Source: Bacteroidota bacterium (GTDB lineage Bacteria > Bacteroidota > Bacteroidia > Cytophagales > Cyclobacteriaceae). Taken from it: a stretch of DNA of 64,000 nt. Position numbers and translations under genes: made by a program. Each line of letters opens with the position of its first letter. Within the stretch, counting starts at the first letter, position 1. Shown one piece after another: positions 8,166 to 16,164 of this stretch. The DNA lies in the NCBI GenBank assembly GCA_016191555.1, contig JACPVX010000044.1, positions 62,001 to 126,000 of the forward strand, written 5' to 3'. Under the pieces are notes generated by a model. It saw only the letters and a program-made list of their open reading frames with translations, made no database searches and had not been told where the DNA came from.

Positions 8166-8207
8166 GGTATGCTTCGAGAAGTAAGATAATAGCTTTTCTG
8201 GATCCAT

Positions 8208-8831
8208 ATGCCTTATCAAGGAAGAGCTAAATTCCACAGGCACCCGGAGAATTTTCAGGTGACGGTACATTCGCGAGTTAATTGGAGGAGCCTTTTTGTT
8301 TCGTTGGTTTGGCTAGGTGGCTTGGGTTTTCTTGCAAGCAGGATTGACATTAAATTACTTGCGAACTCATCCATAGATTGGAAACCCTATGGTTGGCTTT
8401 TAATCATTGGTTTAATAGGTATCATTTTCTTGCACTCTGTCTTGTGGATGATTCTGGGAAAAGAGATAATATCGGTGAAGCCAGGTGAATTGAAGATCAG
8501 ACGGCAAATAATGGGCATTGGATTTAACCGATCTTATATCATTTCAAAAATCAAGGAATTGAAAATCAACCCGACTATCACGCCAGAGCGTTGGGAGAAA
8601 ATAATAAATCACGCCAGGCGAATCCCTCTGATTGAATTCGAGTATGAAGCATCGACCATTAAATTCGGTTCTGAATTTTATTTAGCGGAGGCGAATTTGA
8701 TTTTGGAGGAATTGAAGAAGAATACAAGTTTTAATCCTTCTAATTTTGCTGGTGATTCTGGTACATGGGTAGATGACGAGGATGAATATGTGGGAGTTGA
8801 CAATTTTTTGAAGAAGTTAAATATAAAATAG
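8208..8831 (+). CDS. Hypothetical two-helix membrane protein
   Basis: The 207-aa protein has two transmembrane helices (about residues 28-46 and 63-83). A soluble beta-rich part follows (EIISVKPGELKIRRQIMGIG...) that resembles the PH-like domains of small bacterial membrane proteins. The C-terminus is acidic. I do not recognise a named family. It starts at ATG 8208, 42 bases after the fusion gene, and may be co-transcribed with it. Confidence 0.6.
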   Translation: MPYQGRAKFHRHPENFQVTVHSRVNWRSLFVSLVWLGGLGFLASRIDIKLLANSSIDWKPYGWLLIIGLIGIIFLHSVLWMILGKEIISVKPGELKIRRQIMGIGFNRSYIISKIKELKINPTITPERWEKIINHARRIPLIEFEYEASTIKFGSEFYLAEANLILEELKKNTSFNPSNFAGDSGTWVDDEDEYVGVDNFLKKLNIK

Positions 8832-8850
8832 TTTTTAATTGCTTGATACC

Positions 8851-9240
8851 GTGACTACCAACCAAGAAACCCATTTTGCTCCCGAACTTCACATCCCGAA
8901 GCAAACATTCTCCATTGATTTTTATCTAAAGTTCGGTGCAACCGAAAACTTTTGCTTCCGCAATGACGATGGAAGTATTCATGTGGCAGAATTGGAATTT
9001 AATGGCGCGATCTTTCATGTCCATGAGATTATGCGCGATGCACTCGAACCCATTAGCGCAAAAGGCGTTACCGCCATCATTGGTTTATTTGTTCCGAATG
9101 TAGAAGAGGTAATGCAAAAAGCTATTCAGGCGGGTGCCACCGAAATCAATCCGGTAACGGATTACGATTATGGATACCGCCAGGGAATGTTTAAAGATCC
9201 CTTCGGACATTATTGGCAAATACAGAAGAAGATATCATGA
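8851..9240 (+). CDS. VOC (glyoxalase/PhnB-like) superfamily protein
   Basis: About 129 aa, one vicinal-oxygen-chelate fold. Visible motifs are FYLKFGATENFCFRNDDG near the start, HVAELEFNGAIFHVHE in the middle and the terminal GYRQGMFKDPFGHYWQI, which is the typical end of PhnB-like VOC proteins. No ATG exists at the 5' end: GTG at 8851 is chosen, with TTG at 8839 as the alternative. Members bind a metal and a small ligand, but the substrate cannot be read from sequence. Confidence 0.75.
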   Translation: MTTNQETHFAPELHIPKQTFSIDFYLKFGATENFCFRNDDGSIHVAELEFNGAIFHVHEIMRDALEPISAKGVTAIIGLFVPNVEEVMQKAIQAGATEINPVTDYDYGYRQGMFKDPFGHYWQIQKKIS

Positions 9241-9340
9241 TGATCGCAATTTATTTTGATAACAGAGTTCGATGGATATAAAAATCATAAAATAACTATC
9301 TTCGTTTTATTTTTTACATTATAAAGAATCAATTATCCGC

Positions 9341-10474
9341 ATGAATTCAGAATTGCAGCTTACCGACTTTAGAAAATGGTTGATTTACAGCTTTGACAAC
9401 CAGGGATTTGATAACTACTATAATTTGCACAAGGCCTTAGAGACAGAAACATCTTACAAAACAATTCGGTTGGTCCGCAACGATACCGATGACAGGAAAT
9501 CATATTTGTTATCTGTTGATTCTGTTCGTGAGCAGTTAGTGATAACAGATGAGCAGCGGGGACAATTTATGCGCTATCTGACAGATAACTATTTTCAGAC
9601 GAATGACTTGGGTGCGTTAGCAGCGGAGAAATCCAGAGGGGCACAAGAAGACAAAAGCCATGCCTTTATTGGTGGCGACAAAAAGTATCCAACCGATTTA
9701 TCCAATTTTAAGGTGAAGCAACATCCTAAGGAAACGGCCTACTACAATATTAAATTGGTGTTTAGTGTTTTCATTTATTTAGCATTTATCGCTTGGGTAA
9801 TTTATTCGGCATCCAGTTGGTCTTCCGCATTAGGGCTTTTGCTACTCTTGCCATTGATATTGGTGTTTATGTTCTTCAATAAACTGATTCATGGTATTTT
9901 TGTCGGCATTATTAAAGGCAATTCCACGCAGGTAACAAAAGACCAATTCCCGGAGATTTATTCCATAGTGGAGGCACAAGCATCTAAACTAAAGATTAAA
10001 GTTCCTGAAATCTTCATTACTTATGGGCACTTCAATTCCTTCGTGACCAAATATTCCAGAGGACACATATTAATGATCTATTCGGAAGTGGCGGAAACTA
10101 CTCTACATGGCAATTATGATGTGTTAAGCTATATAACTGCCCATGAATTGTGTCACATCAAACAAAAGCATCTTAGCAAGGAGAAGTATTTATTCCCATC
10201 TCGAATCATTCCGCTTCTTGGCCTGGCTTATTCACGCGGCTGTGAGTATACATGCGACCGGGTGGGTTACCACTTCTCGCCTAAAGGCAGCATCGAAGGT
10301 ATATTGATTATGACAACGGGTAAGGAAATATATACGAAGCTAAACATTGAGAAACATATTGAGAACGCCAAGGAGAACGAAGGCTTTTGGACCTGGCTAA
10401 GCGAAAAGCTTTTGACGCATCCACACTTATACAAACGCCTGATTCAAATAAAGAAATACAGTCAGTTTAATTAG
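9341..10474 (+). CDS. M48-family membrane metalloprotease
   Basis: The 377-aa protein has two transmembrane helices (about 139-157 and 163-180). A Ste24/HtpX-like peptidase domain follows, with the zinc motif HELCH at 268-272 and the third ligand Glu302 in the segment CEYTCDR. The first about 85 residues form a separate small helical domain (LTDFRKWLIYSFDNQGFDNYYNL...) that is not part of the usual M48 core and resembles adaptor domains found at the ends of bacterial signalling proteins; this is inference. It ends 2 bases from the convergent AraC gene. It probably cleaves membrane-associated proteins. Confidence 0.8.
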   Translation: MNSELQLTDFRKWLIYSFDNQGFDNYYNLHKALETETSYKTIRLVRNDTDDRKSYLLSVDSVREQLVITDEQRGQFMRYLTDNYFQTNDLGALAAEKSRGAQEDKSHAFIGGDKKYPTDLSNFKVKQHPKETAYYNIKLVFSVFIYLAFIAWVIYSASSWSSALGLLLLLPLILVFMFFNKLIHGIFVGIIKGNSTQVTKDQFPEIYSIVEAQASKLKIKVPEIFITYGHFNSFVTKYSRGHILMIYSEVAETTLHGNYDVLSYITAHELCHIKQKHLSKEKYLFPSRIIPLLGLAYSRGCEYTCDRVGYHFSPKGSIEGILIMTTGKEIYTKLNIEKHIENAKENEGFWTWLSEKLLTHPHLYKRLIQIKKYSQFN

Positions 10475-10476
10475 CC

Positions 10477-11358
10477 CTACACCACTTCCCCTCTCGCAAA
10501 TCCCACCGTTTCGCGATACACTTGCGGAGATACATCGGCATTGGTGCGAAAGAAACGGCTAAAGTAATGTTCATCTTCATAGCCCAACTCGTACGCTATT
10601 TCCTTTACTGTTTTTTTGGTGAGGTACAACTCGCGTTTGGCTTCGATGATGATGCGCTCGGAAATTAATTCGGTAATGGTTTTGTTAAAATAGCTCTTCG
10701 TGATTTTGGCTAACGCTTTGGCGGAGATATGAAGCGCATCCGCATATTCGCTAGCCGAATGTTTCTTGCGGAAATCTTTTTCGATAGCATCCTTTAAGCT
10801 TTGCAACACAAATGGTTCTTTCAAGTCGGATGTGAATTCTGCCGCGGCCGGTTGTTGTTCGGCTTTTAAGCGAGAGGTGGTAATCAGAAATATCTTCAAA
10901 TACGAAACGAGAATTTCGTATTGCGCCAATGCGGCATTCTTCATCTCCAGTTTCATCTGACCAATCAGCATGGAAAGCGAAGCGGCTGTAGATGCATCAA
11001 TCTGTAAAAAAGGAGGTTGATAAATATTGTTAAACAGAATTCCGTTACAAGCTACTTCGGCATGGTGTTTATGAATGCAGAAGAAGTCCGGGTGAAAATG
11101 GAGTGCTATTCCTTTCAATAGTTTGCCGGAAAACATAAAAGGCTGATACGGTGAAAACGCAAACAAACTGTTGCTTTTAAAATCATACGTAGAGAAATCA
11201 GCTTTGAGTTCTCCGCTTCCTTCTGTCATCCAAATTAATGAATAGTAGTTATTGCGCTGTACGTGGTCGAAATAACTGCCATCCTCGAAGGATAAAATTT
11301 TAAACGCCAGTGAACCTGTCGTGGGGTTGACGAGTGTAAGTGAGTGCGGGTTGTCCAT
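10477..11358 (-). CDS. AraC-family transcriptional regulator
   Basis: The 293-aa protein has an N-terminal cupin-like sensing domain (about 15-150) and a C-terminal AraC double helix-turn-helix (about 190-285) with the signature KEIAYELGYEDEHYFSRFFR. It is the last gene of a tight minus-strand cluster (carboxymuconolactone decarboxylase-like, YHS, NTF2-like, PNPOx-like, AraC), 3 bases after the PNPOx-like gene, so it probably controls that cluster. A candidate operator with direct repeats lies at 13555-13584 ahead of the first gene. Confidence 0.92.
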   Translation of the reverse strand: MDNPHSLTLVNPTTGSLAFKILSFEDGSYFDHVQRNNYYSLIWMTEGSGELKADFSTYDFKSNSLFAFSPYQPFMFSGKLLKGIALHFHPDFFCIHKHHAEVACNGILFNNIYQPPFLQIDASTAASLSMLIGQMKLEMKNAALAQYEILVSYLKIFLITTSRLKAEQQPAAAEFTSDLKEPFVLQSLKDAIEKDFRKKHSASEYADALHISAKALAKITKSYFNKTITELISERIIIEAKRELYLTKKTVKEIAYELGYEDEHYFSRFFRTNADVSPQVYRETVGFARGEVV

Positions 11359-11361
11359 CGC

Positions 11362-11967
11362 TTATGTTGATCGTTTCTTAAGTTCTTCTTCTAATTGCCG
11401 AATATAAGCCCGTTGTGGCTCTAATGCTTCTTCCACTTCTTGCGAAGTGTAGCGAGGCGTAATGTGTTGAGGGCAATTCCAGTCATACGCTTCTATGTGC
11501 AACACTAAAATTCGTTCGGGGCGTGCCGCATAATTCTCTAAGGTAAATAAATTTGCCCACTCCGGCTTCGCGTTCAACGCCACAATCTCTACGCGTGCAT
11601 AAATCTTCAGCCGTGCTTGCGCGGCATAATCCACGAGTATCAGCGAGGTATTTTTATTTGTTGCGAGGTTGCCAACGGAAATATATTGTTTGTTCCCGCT
11701 AAAGTCGATGAAGCCAATCGTGTTTCGGTCGATTACTTTCAAAAATCCTTTCGGTCCACCGCGGTGCTGGATATACGGGAAACCATTTTCTCCAATCGTA
11801 GCCATGTAAAAACTATCGCGCTCGCGAATGAAGTTGACTTCATTTTCAGAAAGCCCATCAGTGACTTGCCGCTTTTCCATGCGCTCGTAGCTGGTGCGAC
11901 TGCCGTATTTTTGTTGAAGGGCTTTCACCTGATCGGTGAAGGCGAGCGAAGCGTAGTTGGTGGCCAT
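11362..11967 (-). CDS. Pyridoxamine 5'-phosphate oxidase-like flavoprotein
   Basis: The 201-aa protein has a split beta-barrel PNPOx-like domain (about 40-150): FIRERDSFYMATIGENGFPYIQHRGG, then GFIDFSGNKQYISVGNLATN. These motifs fit the FMN-binding general stress protein/PNPOx-related group rather than true PdxH. A charged C-terminal helix (EEVEEALEPQRAYIRQLEEEL) follows. It likely binds FMN and reduces a small molecule. It lies in the AraC-controlled cluster, 6 bases after the NTF2-like gene. Confidence 0.82.
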   Translation of the reverse strand: MATNYASLAFTDQVKALQQKYGSRTSYERMEKRQVTDGLSENEVNFIRERDSFYMATIGENGFPYIQHRGGPKGFLKVIDRNTIGFIDFSGNKQYISVGNLATNKNTSLILVDYAAQARLKIYARVEIVALNAKPEWANLFTLENYAARPERILVLHIEAYDWNCPQHITPRYTSQEVEEALEPQRAYIRQLEEELKKRST

Positions 11968-11973
11968 AATTCT

Positions 11974-12384
11974 TTATAGTTTTCTGTCCGATTCTTTTAT
12001 CGGTAAATCGTTGATACTCGCAAAACGTTTTTGCATGTATCCTAGTTCATCAAACTCCCACAACTCGTTGCCGTAACTTCTGTACCATTGCCCTTCCGCA
12101 TCGTGCCACTCGTATTCAAAGCGCACGGCCATTCTATTTTCGCGAAAGCCCCACAGCTCTTTCTTTAGTTTGTAATCTAACTCTTTTTGCCACTTGCGTG
12201 TGAGAAATGCTTTCACTTCCTCGCGGCCATTAATAAAGTCGGTTCGGTTTCGCCACTCGGTTTCCGGTGAATAAGCTTTGCTTACTTTTTCAGGATCGCG
12301 GCTGTTCCAGGCATCTTCGGCTGCTTGCACTTTTTGCAGGGCGGTTTCCAATGTAAAAGGAGGGAGGGGATATCGTGGTTCCAT
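11974..12384 (-). CDS. NTF2-like protein of the DUF1348 type
   Basis: From the ATG at 12384 the product is 136 aa and begins [15 protein letters not shown]. The frame runs further upstream but there overlaps the YHS gene, so the internal start is preferred. Motifs such as [26 protein letters not shown] and [26 protein letters not shown] are typical of the DUF1348 group of cone-shaped NTF2-like proteins. The function of the family is unknown. It is part of the AraC cluster. Confidence 0.82.
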   Translation of the reverse strand: MEPRYPLPPFTLETALQKVQAAEDAWNSRDPEKVSKAYSPETEWRNRTDFINGREEVKAFLTRKWQKELDYKLKKELWGFRENRMAVRFEYEWHDAEGQWYRSYGNELWEFDELGYMQKRFASINDLPIKESDRKL

Positions 12385-12436
12385 AGAAATTGAAAGAAGT
12401 AAAAGCCAAAGACAACCTTTGGCTTTTTGATGAAAC

Positions 12437-12898
12437 TTATTTTTTGATTTTAGACCAATTGGCAGGCAACTTCGAAAGCAACGTGGGCTCTGCCTTGTTC
12501 CATTCTTGTAAGGTGTTGAAGTTTTTGCCGTTGAAATCACCATTAAAGAACAGATACAATTTTCCGTCAATCACTTTAAAGGTTTCCGGGTTGATGGGAA
12601 ACTTCGTTTCTTTTTCTGCCACACCCCACGCACAATAGCCATCGCACACGGGTAGATATTTCTCCGGACTCTTTTTAAATGAATCGCGGTGTTGTGCCGA
12701 TGCAAATTGATATTTCACACCATTGATTTCGTGTGTGAATTCTTGCTTGCCTTTCACGGCAGCATTATCGGTGAAGTAGGCTACCAGATCATAACCGCCA
12801 ATGGCAATTTTATTTTTGTCGATGGGATCAATTTGACTGAAGCCAACAAATGATGTTAACAAGAGCGATGCAAAAAGAAATGATTTAATTGTTTTCAT
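12437..12898 (-). CDS. Secreted YHS-domain protein
   Basis: The 153-aa protein has a signal peptide ([22 protein letters not shown]) and a single YHS-type domain (about 30-90) with the pattern [10 protein letters not shown] and [31 protein letters not shown]. Such domains are thought to bind metal or haem-like ligands and occur in exported proteins of redox clusters. It is placed between the carboxymuconolactone decarboxylase-like gene (26 bp upstream) and the NTF2-like gene, most likely one operon. Confidence 0.85.
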   Translation of the reverse strand: MKTIKSFLFASLLLTSFVGFSQIDPIDKNKIAIGGYDLVAYFTDNAAVKGKQEFTHEINGVKYQFASAQHRDSFKKSPEKYLPVCDGYCAWGVAEKETKFPINPETFKVIDGKLYLFFNGDFNGKNFNTLQEWNKAEPTLLSKLPANWSKIKK

Positions 12899-12924
12899 GT
12901 GTTAATTAGTTATGAGGTTAAAAA

Positions 12925-13479
12925 TTATACTACCGCCAGTTGATGTGCTTCCACTACCGGAAAATCAATTTCTGTATTGGCCGTGTTGTTGAAGTAATTC
13001 GTGAGGATATTCAATGCTACGTGGCCAACAATTTCTCCGATTTCACCTTCGGTGATGCCCGCGGCTTTGGCGGCAGCTACATCGGCATCGCTGGTGCGAC
13101 CTTTTTTTGTTACGAGCACTTGCGCCAATTGAAGGATGGCTTGTGATTTTTCGTTGGTCGATATGCCGAGGCGTGCGGCTTCCATGGTGGCATCATCTAA
13201 CTTGGCCAAGTTGGCGCCTAAGTAGGTGTGGGCCGACAGGCAATAATTACACGCATTGGCTTCGGCTACTGCCAGCGCAATCATGGCACTGTTTTTCAAA
13301 CCCAGCGTTCCATGGCTGAGAGATCCACTCAGGTTTAAATAAGCTTCGAGAAAAGCAGGTGAGTTGCCCATGGTGCGCATCATGTTGGGTACTACGCCTA
13401 GTTGTGTTTGAATCGCAGTGAAAAGTTCTTTGGTTTTGCCAGTGGCTTGATCGGGGTTGATAGCTTGTAAGCGTTTCAT
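12925..13479 (-). CDS. Carboxymuconolactone decarboxylase / AhpD-like protein
   Basis: The 184-aa all-helical protein has the active-site motif ACNYCLSAH (Cys77, Cys80, His84), as in AhpD-like alkylhydroperoxidases. Both cysteines and the histidine are intact, which favours a peroxidase or disulfide-exchange role over decarboxylation. It is the first gene of the minus-strand cluster that ends with the AraC regulator. The paired direct repeats at 13555-13584 lie 76-105 bases upstream of its start, a suitable place for an activator site. Confidence 0.88.
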   Translation of the reverse strand: MKRLQAINPDQATGKTKELFTAIQTQLGVVPNMMRTMGNSPAFLEAYLNLSGSLSHGTLGLKNSAMIALAVAEANACNYCLSAHTYLGANLAKLDDATMEAARLGISTNEKSQAILQLAQVLVTKKGRTSDADVAAAKAAGITEGEIGEIVGHVALNILTNYFNNTANTEIDFPVVEAHQLAVV

Positions 13480-13554
13480 GGTATTTGTTTTTAATTGTTT
13501 ATGACTTTGTCGTTTTGACGATACAAAGGTGTGGCAAGCCCAATCCCTTTAAAA

Positions 13555-13584
13555 TGGACAATTGGCGCATGGTGGTGGACAATT
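13555..13584 (-). promoter_or_regulatory. Candidate AraC operator: direct repeats 21 bp apart
   Basis: TGGACAATT occurs at 13555-13563 and again at 13576-13584, exactly 21 bp (two helical turns) apart. This is the spacing usual for the two half-sites of AraC-family activators. An AraC gene is the last member of the cluster that starts downstream on the minus strand. Confidence 0.45.
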
Positions 13585-13691
13585 TTCCCGATTAGGTGGA
13601 TTACTACTGGTTTTCGGTAGATAAAACATCCGGGCTTTTTAGTAACTTTCGTGTAGCGGTTAGGAAAGCATAACTACATGCGAACCCATTT

Positions 13692-14129
13692 ATGAATCGG
13701 GCTATTGTGCTACTAGTAATTATTGGGCTGATGTTGAGTTGTACGTATGACGACATCAGTAAGGTAACACTGCACGGCACGTGGACGGTAGTGGCTCTCA
13801 AAGATTTGGTAAATGAAACTATTGAGTATAAATCAGAAGCGAATACGTATGGTGGCGAGATATGGGTGTCGTTTAACGATCGTTCCAATCCACGGGAGTA
13901 TGACGGAAAGAATATATCCAATTCGTTCTTTGGTTCATATACATATGTGGGCCTGCAAAAAATGAAAGTGCTGCAGGGAGGTATGACGGAGGTTGGACGC
14001 AATCCCCCGTGGGAGAAACTATTCAATAAGGCGTTCTATCAAGCCGAAGTGCCTTTTGTGATTGAACAAGATAGCCTCACGATTTATTTTTCCAATCGCA
14101 CCAAAGCGTTTGTTTTGGTGAGAAAGTAA
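13692..14129 (+). CDS. Small lipoprotein, lipocalin/META-like
   Basis: The 145-aa protein has a lipoprotein signal peptide ending in the lipobox LMLSC (Cys17). The mature part begins with an HGTWTVVALKD segment, as in META/HslJ or lipocalin-like domains, and ends in a strand-rich region. Likely an outer- or inner-membrane-anchored lipoprotein. No enzymatic motif is visible. It is divergent from the AhpD-like cluster. Confidence 0.65.
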   Translation: MNRAIVLLVIIGLMLSCTYDDISKVTLHGTWTVVALKDLVNETIEYKSEANTYGGEIWVSFNDRSNPREYDGKNISNSFFGSYTYVGLQKMKVLQGGMTEVGRNPPWEKLFNKAFYQAEVPFVIEQDSLTIYFSNRTKAFVLVRK

Positions 14130-14184
14130 TGAACCCTTCTGTAGCATTACAGCTTCGAAGAATAATCATGATAAATCAATTTTA

Positions 14185-15141
14185 ATGACTCGTATGAATA
14201 AGCTAGTAGTAACTTTAATTGGATTTTTTACAATCGTTTCATCTTTTGGACAAGAGGAAATCAATAACTCGAAGACCGAAAAACATCAACCCGTAGCGGG
14301 CACCAAATTTTTTCTAATTCCGCCTTCAGGATTTGTAAGCGCAACCAGTTTTCAGGGGTTTCAACAAACCAATACCGGATCATCTATTCTTTTGATGGAA
14401 ATCCCCGGACCATTTTCAGAGACAACGAGAGGATTTAATGAACAAGGATTAAAAACACAGGGAGTTCAGCTAAAGACAAAGAACGCCATCAAGGTAAACG
14501 GGAAGCAGGGATTTTTTATGACAGCCGCACAATCTGCCTACGGCAACGATTATTCGAAGTACATGTTGGTTTTTGGCGATGCACAGGCTACCTATATGAT
14601 CAACGGTACATTCCCCGCGAAATTTGCAGAACTGGCAGAAGATATTCGAAATGCGATGCTTTCAGTGGTGTATGAATCAGCGATGACTGTCGATCCGTTG
14701 GGGTCTGTTTCTTTCACGATTGATACCAGAGACACCAAGCTGAAATTTGCAAAGAATATGTCAGGTATGCTTATCTATACGGTAGACGGAAAAGTTCCTG
14801 CGGAAGCAAGTGACAAAACATCTTTTCTGGTAGGACTTTCAATAGCGAATGTGAAGATGACTGATTTCAAAATGACGGCAGTAACCAGAATGAAGAAGTT
14901 ACCTTATACCGATCTTAAAATTGATGAGAGCAAAATAAGTGAAGTTGAAATTGACGGAATCACCGGCTATGAACTGGTGGGCGAGGGACTTGATAAGCCG
15001 AATGGGACAACCGAGTTGGTGTATCAGGTCATGTTGTACACAGATAATGGATATTATATTATAGTTGGAACGACCACCGACAACTTTGAGCAAAATCTGG
15101 AATTGTTTAAGAAGGTGGCGCGCACATTCAAAAGGAAGTAA
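14185..15141 (+). CDS. Secreted protein of unknown function
   Basis: The 318-aa protein has an N-terminal signal peptide (about residues 1-22, ending FGQ). The rest is soluble and appears to consist of two related halves, each with an LKF/FF-P-aromatic start and a GxxGYE/GKQGFF-type strand near its centre. An ATG at 14194 is an alternative start that also keeps the signal peptide. I do not recognise a family. It is followed after 12 bp by the YiiX-like gene, so the two may be co-transcribed. Confidence 0.65.
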   Translation: MTRMNKLVVTLIGFFTIVSSFGQEEINNSKTEKHQPVAGTKFFLIPPSGFVSATSFQGFQQTNTGSSILLMEIPGPFSETTRGFNEQGLKTQGVQLKTKNAIKVNGKQGFFMTAAQSAYGNDYSKYMLVFGDAQATYMINGTFPAKFAELAEDIRNAMLSVVYESAMTVDPLGSVSFTIDTRDTKLKFAKNMSGMLIYTVDGKVPAEASDKTSFLVGLSIANVKMTDFKMTAVTRMKKLPYTDLKIDESKISEVEIDGITGYELVGEGLDKPNGTTELVYQVMLYTDNGYYIIVGTTTDNFEQNLELFKKVARTFKRK

Positions 15142-15153
15142 GCAGCTAACCCG

Positions 15154-15822
15154 ATGCGGAATATAATAATACTAATTGTACTTGGGCTCATGGGTGGGTT
15201 CGGATTGTTTGTTTTGACGATCCGAATGATGGTCGACAAGCCTAAAGAATTTCCTAGAACAGTAGCAGCCGGCCACGAGCAACTCCAAAGCGGAGACATC
15301 ATTTTCCAAACATCAAAATCAATGCAGAGCAACGCTATTCAACTGGCCACCAAGTCAAAGTATAGTCACATGGGCGTGATCTATGAAATCGATGAGCAAT
15401 TCTTTGTGTATGAAGCGATACAGCCCGTTCAGCTTACAGGATTAGAAGAGTGGATTAAAAGAGGCGAAGGTTCTCATTTCGTAGTTAAGCGGCTAAAGGA
15501 CTATGAAAAAATTTTAACCAATGAAAATCAACAAAGACTGAAAGATTTTGGAGAGAAGTTCAAAGGGAAAGATTACGATATCTATTTCGAATGGTCGGAT
15601 GATAAAATCTATTGTTCTGAACTCGTATGGAAAATGTACAAAGAAGCCTTGGGAATTGAAATTGGCGAATTACAAGAGTTGAAAGATTTTGATCTGACGA
15701 GTGATGTGGTAAAGAAAAAAATGCGCGAGCGCTACGGAGACAAAATTCCAGTGCATGAAAAAGTGATATCTCCGGCAGCCATGTTTGAATCTGATAAACT
15801 GGTAACGATCCGAGAGAATTAG
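15154..15822 (+). CDS. YiiX-like (permuted NlpC/P60) cysteine hydrolase
   Basis: The 222-aa protein has an N-terminal membrane anchor (residues 4-24). The LQSGDIIFQ start, the SKYSHMGVIY motif (catalytic His72) and IYCSELVWKMY (catalytic Cys154) match the YiiX/YebB-type permuted papain-like amidases. The order His before Cys is the permuted arrangement. It may act on peptide or lipid amide bonds at the envelope. Its stop lies about 340 bp ahead of the repeat-array region. Confidence 0.82.
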   Translation: MRNIIILIVLGLMGGFGLFVLTIRMMVDKPKEFPRTVAAGHEQLQSGDIIFQTSKSMQSNAIQLATKSKYSHMGVIYEIDEQFFVYEAIQPVQLTGLEEWIKRGEGSHFVVKRLKDYEKILTNENQQRLKDFGEKFKGKDYDIYFEWSDDKIYCSELVWKMYKEALGIEIGELQELKDFDLTSDVVKKKMRERYGDKIPVHEKVISPAAMFESDKLVTIREN

Positions 15823-16164
15823 GCCTCAATCAAAAAGCTAATTCGTAAACCTTTGTTGCACGCTCGTGAATCTGTAGTTGGTGGTTCCTCCGATTCCCCT
15901 TCCCACCACTTTTTTAGCTACTTCTTTTAAAGGTTGAAACATCCATTCATGCATCGTGTGCACCGATCAATTTCCACCACTTTGTTTAAATACAACGAAA
16001 ACTAGTGACGATATAAAACGAAAACATCGTTTTTAGGCTTTCATTTCTTTTCGATCATTTCGTTTTAAAAAAATATTTTCTGCGAAATCTATTTGCATTA
16101 AGCGTTTTTTAGCCTCCGCGCGATTTTTCATTCAGTTTGGCATGAGAGTTGGTTAGGCTTTTTC
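15823..16164. other. Long spacer without gene ahead of the 21-bp array
   Basis: No convincing ORF is present. The stretch is AT-rich, in contrast to the array that follows. A weak hairpin, ACGAT (16008-16012) with ATCGT (16026-16030), is followed by a short T-run, and AAAACGAAA (16015-16023) has an inverted copy TTTCGTTTT at 16058-16066. It could hold a promoter or leader for the array, but no exact TAnnTTTG box is found. Confidence 0.4.

Noticed and set aside
12385..12570. 62-residue N-terminal extension of the NTF2-like gene
   Set aside because: It overlaps the YHS gene in another frame and has no similarity to the family; ATG at 12384 gives the usual length.
13604..14026. 140-codon minus-strand ORF
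   Set aside because: It overlaps the plus-strand lipoprotein gene, which has a clear signal peptide and lipobox.
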